Positions 11,838-24,290 are shown, counted from the stretch's first letter. The stretch: 64,000 nucleotides of DNA from Membranipora membranacea (GCA_914767715.1 OU612074.1:5161501-5225500); one strand, 5' to 3'. A program made the numbers and translations. Notes: generated by a model not told the origin, from the sequence alone.

Positions 11838-13224
11838 CTGATAAACCGAGAAATCAAATGAGAAAGCTTTTACTTCACTTGACTGAAACTATATATTTAA
11901 AACATTCTCACCCTGTGAAGAGTGAGTTATCACCAAACAATTATAATATTCAGTTTTTATTACCTGGTAGTTGAGCACTGGGTGGAAGTTTCATCTCTCC
12001 ACTGGTTAGTTTCTGGTTCAAGCTGCATTGGTCCCATGTTCCTCCATCAGCCCATCTGCCAGGCGTGCCCACATCAACATATACAAATCGATAGAGGGAG
12101 TCGCACACCGCCATCAAAACGAGACTAAAAGTTTTCTTGTAATTGAAGTATTCGCTTCCTGAGTTTGGAGGCACCTGAAACATAATAAAAGAAAAAAAAA
12201 ATCATGATACAACTTTATCAGATGGTGTGAGCTTGGCATTATATCTTATTAATACAAAATCAGATTCTTTGTTCTTCAAAGATTGACTTGAATTTCCTTC
12301 CTCTCTGCTTCAAGTTTGAAAACTGTCATTACCTAACATAAATCTGAAAACCATATCAGACTGCAGGGTTTACTGTCTTGTTTTTTATTATCACAGTAGT
12401 TGACTTGCTTTCCTAAAACCAAATTATATTTTTATTTTATGTTTGAGCAGGCCTAGATTATAGCAGAACTGACCTGTACATTGCAGTGTTTTCCATCTAT
12501 GGCACCAACACAGTTTGGGAAATTCCACTGCCTCTTGAATCCAGTGGCCACCTTCCGCCAGTCATCATCACTCTGAGGTGTCTTTAGGTACTGTGTAGCC
12601 ATTTTATCCCATATAGCCTGGCTAGTCTCATACACAATTGATCTAACTGTCGATTCTCCCATCCTGAACAGAAGTGCCAACGTTTTGAAGGAATCCCCAG
12701 TTGCCAGATAGAAGAGTGTCACACATAGTCTTTGGTCAGCTGGAATGGCTTTTCTTAGCTCCGTGTCTTCCTTCTCAATCACAGGCCTCACATGAGTGAG
12801 TATCTGATCAAAGTTTTCTTTAAATACTCTCATACACTGCGTATGTTTGTCAGGAAATTCGGTGCGAAATCTTTCCATTAGCAATGTCCATGCACCTTCT
12901 CCATCTCTCACTTGGTTGATGGGATGGACCCACCACCTTCGGTTCCCTCTAGCATCTCTCTTCCGCTGGTTAAGAAGAGTCATTGCCATCGCCATGAAGA
13001 AGAACCCAGCTGCAAATTCCAAATCATCATCCATGATTATGGAGCAAATGATGATAGTCAGATAGTCAAAGAGCAGAGAGATATATTTCAAGAGTTTTCA
13101 AGTTTGTGTAATTTTTTGTCTGAAGAAGGTACAAATTTATATACTAGCACATATTATTTTTGATCACCATGATAATATATTTATTAAACCTGCATCAGGA
13201 TAGTTCTTGGACTACAAGACCCCG

Positions 13225-13345
13225 GATGACAGGACTGATGCCGCAGGCGACAGTTCGCCGCCAGTATGTTTTGCCCAGCCCGCGGGCGACTTCGGGCGGC
13301 GGTCGTTTCGCACGACATGCGGCGCGAATTTGACCCAGTCTGCTT
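13225..13345. other. GC-rich island in AT-rich DNA
   Basis: A 120-bp stretch rich in CG dinucleotides (such as GCCCGCGGGCGACTTCGGGC) just upstream of the transposase gene, next to exon 4 of pseudogene C. It is unlike its surroundings and is probably the subterminal or promoter part of the Harbinger insertion. Confidence 0.5.
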
Positions 13346-13757
13346 GAGCCTTAAGAGTGTTTTATACTCTTCAGTGAACCCTAGCATGAGCTCTCAAGAC
13401 CAGTCCAGATTTAAGAAAACCCACTGTTATCTATTTCAGGTCTGGGCATACATATGGAATGGGTTTTTCAAAAAGTTCGGATTATCTGCATTTTATACTG
13501 TTATTGAGAAATCTGCAATGAATGACCTCTCTCTGACTTTGACTGAGGCGGGAAGCGGGCCAGCCATGTTTTGAGTCATGTCGATGGCTGGTAATATTCT
13601 AATCCTGATAACATATATCCTAAAAATGGAGTACAGTACACTTTTACCATACTCAATCTCAACAACTTGGGCAGGAGTGTTCATGATTATATTGGTCCAG
13701 GCAGCGACTAAGGTCAGTTACATATGAAGGCTATACTTAAACATCAGTATCAGAAGA

Positions 13758-13930
13758 GGTATACACCCGAGGGTGCTTGGGTTTGAAACAATCAACCTTG
13801 AATGCGCCCTCAAGGGAGTGCGAACCCGTATTCCTGGGGCACCAATCACCTGACAGTGAAGAGCATGCGTGCTAACTGGTTGCATCAAATTACCATCCCC
13901 AAAAAAGATTGGGTTGATGGCGCAAATTAG
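13758..13930 (-). repeat. tRNA-derived SINE in intron 4 of pseudogene C
   Basis: On the minus strand a B-box GGGTTCGCACTCCC follows an A-box-like region. It resembles the SINE in intron 5 of copies A and B but lies in a different intron, so it is an independent insertion. Confidence 0.55.
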
Positions 13931-14559
13931 CATGCTCGCTAATCACTACTCAGGGTCGTGTTGTATATTGTATAATGTAATATCGCAATACGGAGTAAAT
14001 GAATTTTTCAGTTTTAGTTTCCATGAAAGAATTGATGTTCTCCAATAAACTACATATCCTTTTACAATAAAGATATTATTTCATGAATTACAGACAAGTT
14101 ACCTTGTTCTGTTTGGTGGGTGTGGTTTATGCTACGGCTTACTAACATAAAATATTATTCATTTGGCATCAGAATTAGTTGGTCCTGTGACATGGCTTAA
14201 GCCTATGGACTTGAATCATCTATGGAAGGGATTGGGGGTCTTACTGGACCTCCTACAGCAGGTAATAGGATGTTACGAGTTTTCAAATACTGACATTTTC
14301 GTTCTTTTTAGGTATAGATTTGTTCGCAAATGTTGATTTTGTGGCACCACCAAATTTTTTTCAGGTCGTAAGTTGATCACTCACATACTCTTCATTATTT
14401 TAGGTTATGTTGCAGCTCATATAAGTCTAAAGTCTGGTATTATCCTCTCAGGAGTTCTTGCTTCCCTCGCAGGAATCATAATTGGATAAGTGACGCCATC
14501 AAGAGCTATCAGCACACTTAAAACTAAATGTTATACACAGGACATTAAACCATCATGAG

Positions 14560-16295
14560 AGATTGGCCTGTTCATTGACACTTTATAATGACATTTGAAT
14601 TACAAAATCTAAGTCTTCAGCTCTGTACACATGGCAAATGTGAACACACCAGATTGCAGCCTAACACTCTTTTCGGCTTTGATGGCATTGAGTGTTCAAT
14701 CAAATTAATTTTGACCGAACACAACTGTGATCAGATCGATGACAATAAAGCTCTTCATTGCTTTATAGAAATTTGATATAATTGCCCTTGCTTTTGTTGG
14801 TTTATATACTATTATGCCACATATTTTGCTTAAATTATTGAATCCATGATACGACGGATGCGGGAAAAAAACTCAACAACCTACTCCCTGGAGAGGACTT
14901 ATTATCGTGAGATTGGTGGCCTCGCTTGATGAGATTTCCTATCTACTTTTTAGCATCACCACAGTTTAGAGAAAAGACTTGCTGGATTTTCCAAACCCAC
15001 TCAGCACCAACCCTGATTATTGGCAACACAGACCAGAAGGTCAGGAGTTTCAAACAGCTGTCTTTTCAGGTATTTGAGTACACAGTTGTCCATGGGTGCC
15101 ACACAAAGATTGGACAGTCAACTCTCTTTGTGTGAGCACATAACTCCAAATTCAGGCAATTTTCAGATGGCAGAAGTAAATGTACTTCTATTTGGTCCGT
15201 CGTAAAATGATTGCAGTGCAATTTAATTTATAAGAAAATAAACAATCATGAATTTCTTTACATTGTGTTAACATCCAGAAAACTTCAAATATGTAGTTAC
15301 ATATTCGCTCTGAAGGCAGCTTAAATAAGTTAGGATCATAAAACATGCCTACATTTATCATACAAGCAAATTTTACCTACTTAAGGATAGTTATTTGTAT
15401 TCTATCTATCGTAACTCTCTCTGGTTTGGTAAGTGACCAAATATAGAAATGTAAGTTTTTTTACAATGAGATAAATTAACATCTCTATACTGCAATGGAA
15501 AAAGCAAATAAAATTCAACCTAAATTAAGCTCTTTGGTTTCTTTAGGTTCATAGTATGTCCAATATTCCCAAGAAATTGGTGCTTACAGTTTTCAATATA
15601 CAGCTAGGAAAGGTCTTAGGCAACATGTAACACTGCCACTAACTAGCGACCACTAGCCACTCTAACCTGTCACTAGCCCGTCCCTTATCTGACAATTGCC
15701 TCACACAGCCTCTCACTAGCCTGTCACTGACCTGTCACTGACATGTCAATCTATTCAGCCAAACTGAAACCTATTTTAATAACCCCAGAGTTGTCAGTTC
15801 AGACAAGGAGAGGGGATGACTTGTATCGAGAAATATCTTGGTGATTTGAGATCAGTAAATAAAAACCTTGAAATCTAGCATCAAAAAGGTTAAAAACCTA
15901 ATTGTTGACACTCAGATATGTCTGAAATGGTGTTTTTAATTGGTGAAGAGAGCTTAGACACTCAACAAAGATTAACAAAATTATTTACCAATAATTATTG
16001 ATTAGAATTACATAATACAGCAGAGATTTCAACCACAAAAAAGCCATTGGAAATAAAGACATAGAGTACTGTTTAAGAGCTCAGATAGAATGTAACAAGA
16101 GGACCTTCCAACAATATATTATGAAAAAAAATGGTAAAGCCCTCAAACTAGTCACTAGGTCACATCGATGTCTTGTGTGGGAGGAACAGACTATCACTGT
16201 ACCTTGTTCATTTATAATACTGTAGGATGTTGTAAAATGATGTTTTAAACGACAGATATCATATCTGGAAATTGCTGGATTTCCTAATGGCTACA
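14560..16295. other. Non-coding intergenic stretch, no gene seen
   Basis: Separates pseudogene C (+) from the 3' end of copy D (-). Around 15640-15750 there is a short run of repeated CACTAGCCYGTCACT-like words. No coding feature can be supported. Confidence 0.6.
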
Positions 16296-19200
16296 CTAAG
16301 ATTTAATCCGTCTCATTACTCTGGAACATATCACCAATCCTATCACAATCCCTGAGAGAGAAACCATAACTCCAGATAGGAGAATACCAGAACTCATGTT
16401 TATATTAACAGCAACATATCCTACAATAATAAAGAGTAGGAGTGTGTCCTTGACATGAAGAAGTGTTTGTTTGCCAAATCAGAAGTTTTATATTAAATAA
16501 ATTAAGTCCTGAATAATAAACAAATATTTTATGTTTAGGGTATATTGAATAATATAAGTCTAAAAGAACAATACAAATACCCGATATAATGTTATTTATT
16601 TGTCACCTGCTGAGTAAGGACCAGTTAGCCCTCCGATCCCTTCCATCAATGATTCAAGTCCGAAGGCTAAAGCCATATCACCAGTGCCAACCAGCTCAGT
16701 TGCCATATTGACAAGGTTTCCTGTCAGCATGCCATAGCATAAACCAGAAGCGCTGATCATTAATAGATAGCTAGTCTGTTAATGAATAGAGAAACTAGTC
16801 AATGAAGCATGAATACGAGTAAAGGTCCTATCTTACCTGGGACAATAACCTGAAAACTAGAGCTGAAATATTACATTAAACTGCATTAATTGTATCCGGT
16901 ACTTACATTTTCATTCTATTTTGACAAAGTAAAACTAGGTTTTGACTTTGTGTTGATTGTTTAGATTGGGTTTCCCAAACAAGATGAGTTAGGAACTTAA
17001 AATTAGTGGTACGATTATTAATGATAATAATGAGTTAGTTATTTTAGCTTTGTGATATGACTTGCCTTGTTTGCTGCCTGAACTACAATCATCATAAACA
17101 CTCCTGCTGCAGCGGCTGTGACAGAGTACGGTAATAGGGTACTGTACTCAATTTTCAGGATATAAGTTACAAGTATTACAATATTACCAGTCATGGACAT
17201 GACTCCAAACATGGCCGGACCACTTCCTGCCTCAGCCAAGGTCAGAGTTAGGTCATCCATTGCAAACTTCTCAATGAGAGTAAAGAATGCAGACAACCCA
17301 AACTTTTTGAAGAATCCGGTCCATATGTATGCCCAAGCCTGAAACGGGAAAAAGCTGAATGAAATAGCTTTAAAATGCTTGAACTAGTCGTCTAGCTGTT
17401 AGTCAGTTAGTAGTTTGATATCGTTCAATCATACCATATATCGTTTTGGTGATGTGCATGACGTGACTGAAAATTCATATTACGATGTTTATAATTTATC
17501 AGCTTTATAAGTGAGTATTAACTGAAACATACAGATCTCATCTTACTTTTAAGTCAACTGCTATAAGTTTTAAGCTCTTAGAGATAGTCTTGCTCTCCGG
17601 GAGGTTTTCCTTTGGCACACAACTACCAACTTGTGAGTAAAATATCACTCCAAGAAGATGAACCAGCATAACAGGTGAGAGCAATAACATTCCTTTGTTA
17701 AATCCGAAGGTAGCAAACAGCCAACCACCTGGCATAGGTATAATCAAAAACCCAGCAGAAAAGCCTAACATTGCCAGACCTGTGGCGAGTCGGAGCTTTG
17801 TTTTGTCAAAATGATAAACTAAGACAGCAAACAAAGCTCCACGAATCAGAGAGAACCCTGCACCTGTAAACAAATAGAAGGATTTAGTGTCAAAATAAAA
17901 TATTGACACAAGGGTTAGCTGAATTTGAAACAAAATGAACTTATCCTCTCAACCTTATCTAGTGTGTTGGTTTTCCTCACTTAGGAACAAAGTTAAAAAC
18001 AAAGATATGGATACAAATTATTCCTGCCTTCACTAATTTTACTTCTAACAGGTCCCAAGAACAGTTTTCAGTATAATGAATTATATCCACTAAAGCTGAC
18101 AATTCTCGTAAATCTCTGACAACATAACTAACCGTTCATCACGCCAAAGATTAAAACAACATGCCAGGGTTTGGTGGCAAACCAACAAAGTCCAAGTCCA
18201 AAAAAAGCAAGCAACGTTCCCACCAGCTGGATTTTTCTTATGCCGATCAATCTGGTCAGCATGGCTGAGAATGGTCCTATTAAAAAAAAAAAGATTTTAG
18301 TTGTCATATTTATAAATATATATATTCCATGTTTATTCTGGAGAAGAATAAGTCCTTAGGACCTGTACCCAGAAAACAGAAAAATTGATAAAAAATATGG
18401 TGTAGAATTAAAAAGACATGTAACTAAAAATCAAGAACAATGACAGGTAAAATTACAAAGTACACACAGACATTAATTAGCAGTGAAACATTACACAAGT
18501 TAATACACAATAGCTAGTAAAAGAATAGTTAGAACAATGCAGCAGTAGGCTACTAAAAAGAAACGATGAGAACTGACTCATTAATTGCGAAGTTTCAGGA
18601 TGTGGCTCCGAGTGGGATTTTTTAATGAAGCAAGGGATTGACTCAGCTTAATATGATTGGTAATTCGTTAAGCTTCTGAGCACCGAAATTAGCCAAAGCA
18701 AATCTTAAATTTTTCCTTAGATAGTCTAAACTCAGAACTTTTGGCAAGCCGAGTTTCACTAGTTAATTTCTCGGCTAGCAGATTGGTATCAATTATTGGG
18801 ACTAAACTATTAACAGCAGATACAAATATTCGAAACGCAAAGTTAAAAAACAGGGATTTTGAAGGTCTTTAGAGCTGTTTAGAGCTGTTGTAGTCCATAA
18901 TTTTCAAACATCTATTCTCAATTTTTAAAAATCTTTTTGACATAGTTTTTTGTTGTAAATAAAACGGGAGAGCTGTATTCCAGATTAGAACGTATAAGTC
19001 CAATGTACCAAAGCTTAGCTAATTAAGGTGTCAGGAATTCTCTATTACGTTGAAAGTTGGTGACTATTGGATAAAGTTTTTGTTTAATTTTATTGGTATG
19101 AGATTTAAAATTTAATCTGTTATCAAGAATCACACCTAAGTACTTAATTTTGTCTGATTGTTTGAAAATGAGATTGTTAAATTTAAGTTCCGGAGGTTTG

Positions 19201-21278
19201 ATGTTACGTTTATTGGAAATGGTCATGACATCCGTTTTACCGCAGTTTAGAACAAGGCAATTTTCACTGTACCAACTGGATGCCTGCCTGCCTGCCATGC
19301 TTTTTTCCATAAATTTTGTGGAAATGTCTGTGTATTCCCCACTGGTGACTAGTATATAGGCAGCCATCAGCATATAGATAACAATTTTTGAGCTCCATCA
19401 GATCGTTATTAAACATGATAAACAGCAGGGGTCCAAGTACAGACCCCTGCGGCACACCAGTTATTACTCGACTGCATTCAGATACACAACCATTAACTTT
19501 CATGCTCTTGTCTTGAAAGATATTTTTTAATTCAATTTGACGCATTAGAGTGAAAATCGAAATTCGTTAAAAGTTTTCTTGCAAGGATCTTATGGTTTAC
19601 GCAATCAAAGGCTTCACGGATATCAAGAGCAGAAATATTTTTATGTGTATCCTGGATGTAATCATATTGACATTGACATATTAATTGTAGAAAACAGGGC
19701 AACCCCAACTTGATGTAGAGCCAGAGACATAACTCACAATAATGATCACATCAATAAGAGAGTTAAATCATAGACTAATAAACAGGAAGGTAAACAGAAA
19801 ACTTTATGGAGTTTTATAGCTTTGAGGTCCGTCGGCAAATAACTTAAAAACTTAAAGAACAGCGTACTAAACCAAACCTTAAATAAATCTGACAGTCTTA
19901 TCACCCATCAAGTTTAATTTAGACAAATTTGTATCATTATTAAGATACGGTACCTGTTATGTTATGTTAACGGTATATACTCCTTCACGTTTTCATAAAA
20001 TATTATAAATGATCTAATATTTCAGCTTAAATGCAACAGGGATTGTAACATGGCAAACTTTGCAAATGAAGGGAACACTGATTGTGCAGGATATTGCTAC
20101 TAAACATTCTTAAGTTGGCAAATGATGAAATGATGTAGAAACTTGATCAAATTGCTTTCCTTTCACACAATGCTAAATATTTTCATTTTCCAGTTAATTT
20201 TCAAAACTGAGCTGTTAAACAGTGGTATGGCCATTGCTCCTTTGTGCCTAGACCAGTCTATAACTGGAGTGTGTATCGGGAGCAGAGGTCTAAGCCTGAG
20301 ACCAGTTGAAGTTGGTCCATTTTTGGCAGGATCTGAATATCAGACATTAATGTGGTGCAGGATTTTGAAAACACAATATCTTGACAGCAAGTGATATACA
20401 GAAAAGTAACAATTTTTACGCTGACATAAGGGCACAATCAGGACTACACACTGACCTGAAGCCTGTAACCACTGACAAGTTTTTCATATATCATAACCAA
20501 CTCCAGAATTACATTGGGTTAAATTGGGTAAAATTTCAAGTTGGTCTCTGTCCAAAGACTGAGAGATAATAGTACCTTAAGGGCGTGGCTGGCATATCTG
20601 GCACAAATCTGCTCTCAGTCTTGTAGGCAGGTCAGAGCACATCTGGGGTGTCAATTTAGCCCTGTAGTTGTTAGACTGCAGCGGGATTCGAACTTAACAC
20701 CTCCAAGGATTGAGCATTACAGGGCAGACGCCTTAACCAACTGAGCTACCTCCTGCTCCTTATATTGGATCAATTGTATTGCATCACTTGTTGTGACCTA
20801 GAGTGGATGGAACTCAATAGAGCATGCTACCGAGCCTGTTGTTTTCGTTAATCCCCCCTCAAGCATACCTTCATAACATGCCTAGAGTAGATTTGAGGGA
20901 GAGGAAGAACAGAATAGATTTGGCTGTTAGCTAACGCAAGATTATATTAGTGTAACTCATTTTTGCTCAAAATGTCCCTGACCTTTGAATAAACTGCCAC
21001 TGACCTGTCATGAGGATGAGAGCGGTGTGAATAGCTGCTGCCCAGCTGGCATCATTCAGTGGTATATCAAATCTAGTACTTATAGCTTCAGTAATAACAC
21101 CAACAATTCCAGAGTTAAATCCTGATGTGAGACTGTAGCTCAAGAATGAGCTTCCTAACACCAGATACGGCCAGAGTTTATCTGTGAGAGAAATTGGTTG
21201 ACTATCACTCTCATGGTCAGGCTTGACTTTCGGCTGCCTCGATGCTTCTAGCAGTGGAAGAAACTCTTTATCCTCCAT
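16296..21278 (-). CDS. SLC16-like monocarboxylate transporter, copy D (complete)
   Basis: Six exons: 21278-21005, 18276-18133, 17863-17547, 17338-17066, 16775-16607, 16420-16296; 1302 nt, 433 aa, all phases consistent. Predicted 12-helix MFS carrier in a cell membrane. Exon 1 has a polar start ('MEDKEFLPLLEASRQP'), then helix 1 'LWPYLVLGSSFLSYSLTSG'. The usual MCT DGGWGW signature there is degenerate (TDKLWPY). Exon 3 holds the helix-5 MCT motif 'YHFDKTKLRLATGL' and a 'PMPGGWLFATFGFNKG' segment. Exons 4-6 hold helices 7-12. The ATG at 21278 is chosen because copy A keeps it; a longer frame upstream is open but not conserved. Intron 4 starts with GC (AAG/GCAAGT), an accepted minor donor type. 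Intron 1 carries a LINE. Exon 1 is almost identical to that of copy A, whereas exons 2-6 are clearly more diverged. Substrate is unknown. Confidence 0.9.
18300..19640 (-). mobile_element. 5'-truncated LINE (non-LTR reverse transcriptase)
   Basis: Minus-strand remnant of a jockey/CR1-type reverse transcriptase. Motif A reads 'SALDIREAFDCVNHKIL' (about 19640-19590), motif B 'GVPQGSVLGPLLFIM' (about 19465-19420), motif C is changed to 'LYADG' where YADD is expected, then 'YLGVILDNRLNFKSH' (about 19140-19095). Stops and frameshifts disable it. The 5' break is next to motif A, where the transporter intron sequence shared with copy A (37141-37196) stops. The 3' end runs to about 18300, close to exon 2, and ends in AT-rich simple repeats. 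It inserted in copy D and is absent from copy A. Confidence 0.85.
19980..20560 (-). repeat. Dispersed repeat related to the fold-back element arms
   Basis: Text such as AAACTGAGCTGTT-AAACAG followed by a 'TGGCCAT' and 'GTCTAAGCCTG' region is shared with 6555-6720 and, inverted, with 36490-36640. It is probably half an element of the same family, carried along with the duplicated intron 1. Confidence 0.55.
20690..20757 (-). repeat. tRNA-like SINE head in intron 1 of copy D
   Basis: On the minus strand: A-box TAGCTCAGTTGG and B-box GTTCGAATCCC, both good matches to the internal RNA polymerase III promoter. The duplicate is at 36056-36132 (+). The anticodon stem does not pair well, so I read it as a SINE rather than a working tRNA gene. 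Confidence 0.65.
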
Positions 21279-22010
21279 AACTGATGATGAATAAGTATTA
21301 ACTATATAAAGACAATCAAATGTCTTCTCTCGGTTGAGGTACCAGGTGCACAATTTGGTATGTCATAATTCCAAATCAATTGCGACTTTCAGTATTGAAG
21401 TTCACTTAAATGGCAACTTCAAACACTCTGTTGGCAGTGTCAGGATATTGCTTGCTGTAGAAAATTCAGGTAGATGATGTATATGCCTTCAAATCATTCT
21501 TAACCTAAAATATACCTTAACAGTCACCATATTGATTAGAAGGGCATTGACTTTGTCTAAATGTAATTGTCAGATCCTTAACAGTCTAGGACTGTATCCA
21601 TTAGTGTTAAGGTGGTAGTTGGGTCAGGCAGAGTTGGTGTGGTAGGGGTGTTGGGCACCTTCCCACAGGGCGGGGTATGGGCATGGGGATCCAAGGTAAA
21701 TTTTGCGAAAATATATACACAGTTCTGGGATCTTTAAGGATGGAGGTCTTTCAGAAGCTGCTAATTGATCACATATTTTCTGCAATAAACGAATCCTGAT
21801 CTAAGAAGAGACAATAGTACTCCTCTTCTGCTTGGGCGTGAAGATTTCAGTTTTATATTTGCTATAAATACTCACGACAGCTGAATGCTGACACTTTACT
21901 GCCACTGGTCAATTATTATAACACAAGTTTCAGTCTGACAGTTTGTGATCACTATTGCGATTGGCAGAACACAACAGCTACTCAGTATAATCCCTTCATA
22001 ATCTTAACCA

Positions 22011-22659
22011 ATAGGTCCAACACCTCAATTTATTTCCCCATTGCTTTACATGCAAACTATGTTGACTTGTCAACTCAAAAGGCCCACTTTAGTTTCTTTC
22101 AATTCTTTAACAAGACCACTCAAAATTATGGCACTTCTGTGTTGGTGACTATGTGTTGAAAATTGCCTGCCAGATATTTTCAGTGCCCTTCTATATATAA
22201 GACCATAAGAAATTTTTCACACATTTCCGGTCTCATTTTCATTAGCTCATCCGTATACATTGATAGTCCTAAAATGATTTTGCAAAGAGAATTTCAAACT
22301 TTATATAGATAAATTTCCATTGCAAATACACCTGACAATATTTACAGGGTTCAATATTATTGACAGCACTGCTTTGAATTGGCTACATCCTCATTTGTCC
22401 TCCCCTTCAACATGGTTGCTCGGTCAACTCTCGATTATCTCCCCCAGGAAATTAGTACACGATGAATGGCATACCTGAGCTGAAAACAATGAAAAACCAT
22501 TGACCAAAACTTTGACTTAAAAGAATACAAAGTAATATTCCAACTAGGAGGCTTAAATTCCACATACTGATCAATGAAGGTCTGAACCTGGTGCTTATTT
22601 AATCTTGAGGACCCTTGTTCAACGCTGCTGCCTCAGCTCCATATTGTGGCAGCAGTTTT
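22011..22659. other. Non-coding stretch, no gene seen
   Basis: Upstream of copy D, beyond the part shared with copy A. Nothing recognisable. Confidence 0.5.
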
Positions 22660-24200
22660 TCAGAGAATGGTTTTTTGACCGTATAAAATCATGTTTATAC
22701 ATCACCGCTCCAAAAATTATATGAGCTTAATTTTCAGGCAATCTGGAGTCCAACAGTATAAAAACTAGAGCTGTCAGATGATTTGATGCGTTGCTGTTGC
22801 TCACAAGAAAATGTGGTCGTACATAAGATTTTTTTTCCACTGTTTAACCGAGCACAAAAATGCCAACATTAGATTTATTGTCCTAGAGATTTAGTTGTCA
22901 TTTATTGTCATAGCGATGATCCTTGTATGGTATAGAGAACACATTATATGTTTTAGTGCATGCTTCGGTAATTTAAACAAAAGGTATTGCATCAGATCCT
23001 GGATGGATATGTGGGTCAGTGGTAGTGTCCAGGTTTAATACACTGGATGTCACTTGTTCAGATCCGGTTTTGGGCATGTTTTGTACCAGCTTCATGCTTG
23101 GGACAGGGTTGTTTGTGTTTGAGAAAAAATGCGTGGGCCAAAGGCTGAGGAGAAAAGAATAATTACCTGTCAAGAATTCTCACTAGTCATTTGAAACGTG
23201 ATGCTATTTATTTTGAGAAATCTGATCCATCTCTTCTGCCAGTCATAACAACTTTGAGGTGGCAGTTTTAAAAGTGAATGGATATTTGGCCTTGAAAATA
23301 CTGTCTGATCTTTCTGCTCCTAAACTTATACAAGCGTAACTTATACACACTATGGAATATAGTGGTATATTAGATTATTCTGTCAGACAGCCGATGATCA
23401 TGCTGCTGCTGTCCAAAAGGGAATGCATTTACAGTTGTTTTTTTTTACGAGAAAGGTTTTTTGACATTGGAAAATACTGATATAATCCAACAGCTTCAAA
23501 AAATACATGCTACAGGCAAAATTAAATCAAACAGTATATAAATTGAAGCTGTCAGACAATTTTATGTCTTAATGCTGTTCGAAAGAAAATATGGTAATAC
23601 ATCATTATATTGGCTGCTGCAAAAATGTTCATGTTTATTTATTTGCAGCTCGTCAGCAGTGATCCTTGTACAATATAGCATGGACCATAAATAATTGACT
23701 GTTATGCATGCATACATTGGAAGGGGATTTTAGTTTAGGATATCGAATCATTACATCGTATCGGGTGGGTGGGTGGTTGAGTCCTTCTGCCCAACACCTA
23801 AATTCTATCAGAATGGTTTTGTGACCTCGCCGCTTCAAACCTTATACCAGCTTAGTCTACACGGCAGTCTAATGGTATAAAAATGATACACTCAGACAGT
23901 CAATGGCATTGCTGCTGCTCAAAGGAAAATTTGGTTACACTGCAGCTTTTAAGTTTTAGCCACTCACAAATGTCAATGTTTGATTTATACAACCTCTAAT
24001 CAGTTATACTTGGTGCAGTATGTTATAGATGGAAGACGCATTACTGCAGAGTTTGTACATCATCGCCAAGTTAATTCTGATTAATTCTCAATTGCATTTT
24101 ATTGTTTGATACAGATATTGTGAATCAGTGGTAGCGTGCAGCAGGACAGTCATGAACAAGGTTGCTGGATTACATCCAGGCTAAAACTTTTTTAGAACCA
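22660..24200 (+). repeat. Array of degenerate units with tRNA-like tails
   Basis: About four diverged copies (near 22660, 23290, 23455 and 23815) share a pattern: CAGTATAAAA, then GCTGTCAGAC, then TGCTGCTGCTC and an AAGAAAATATGGT-like part. Two are followed by a tRNA-like segment (GTCAGTGGTAG at about 23010 and ATCAGTGGTAG at about 24125, with B-box-like GTTCAGATCC and GCTGGATTACATCC). Confidence 0.5.
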
Positions 24201-24290
24201 AGTTTACACTTAGGCCATGGAGTAAAGGTAGGGTTGGTACTAGACCAAGTTTGGTCCATTTGCCTGCATTCAGAGTTGCTCCCGATTACA
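24121..24290 (+). repeat. SINE-like segment with inverted partner 34430-34585
   Basis: Reverse complement of about 34430-34585 with few differences. It ends in the TTTGCCTGCATT core of a small palindromic family also seen at 34363 and 62613. Confidence 0.65.

Larger units (their letters stand above)
10799..13034 (-). pseudogene. PIF/Harbinger (HARBI1-like) transposase, one premature stop
   Basis: Four exons on the minus strand: 13034-12474, 12174-11964, 11595-11444, 11152-10799, with consistent phases (0, 1, 0) and GT-AG borders; 1278 nt, about 425 codons, close to the HARBI1 family length. It encodes a DDE nuclease for cut-and-paste transposition. A helical N-terminal half ('MGESTVRSIVYETSQAIWDK', an HTH-like segment) is followed by the first catalytic Asp in 'CVGAIDGKH', the second in 'YVDVGTPGRWADGG', and the Glu in 'TIENTFGI'. 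The C-terminus has 'VREMFIHYF' and 'VPWQ', typical of the family. A TGA at 10955-10957 interrupts the frame about 52 codons before the natural stop (10799-10801). The rest is open, so the insertion looks recent or only just inactivated. No companion Myb/SANT gene and no certain terminal repeats were found. It sits in intron 3 of pseudogene C. Confidence 0.9.
9437..14490 (+). pseudogene. SLC16-like transporter, copy C (broken, exons 2-6)
   Basis: Exon equivalents: 9437-9580, 9721-10036, 13440-13712, 14094-14261, 14404-about 14490. Exon 2 is open. Exon 3 is one base short (316 against 317), with the loss near 9847-9853, giving a frameshift. Exon 4 has an in-frame TGA at 13572-13574 where other copies have GGA. 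Exon 5 is one base short and has a TAA after 'GLLT'. Exon 6 has a TAA in place of the TTG that follows 'TG' in copies A and B. Exon 1 is missing. Intron 3 has grown to 3.4 kb by insertion of the Harbinger transposase gene (10799-13034, minus). Splice sites are mostly kept, so a non-coding transcript is possible. Clearly a dead relative of copies A, B and D. Confidence 0.9.
19640..22010 (-). repeat. Inverted duplication arm 1 (partner 34806-37196)
   Basis: Near-identical, reverse-oriented copy of 34806-37196. It includes exon 1 of copies D and A, roughly 0.7 kb of 5' flank, and part of intron 1. Confidence 0.9.

Noticed and set aside
14926-15205. Overlapping 60-70 codon plus-strand frames
   Set aside because: No similarity, splice context or conservation visible; chance frames.
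20690-20757. Functional tRNA gene
   Set aside because: Promoter boxes are good but the anticodon arm does not fold, and a duplicate with changes lies at 36056; SINE origin is more likely.
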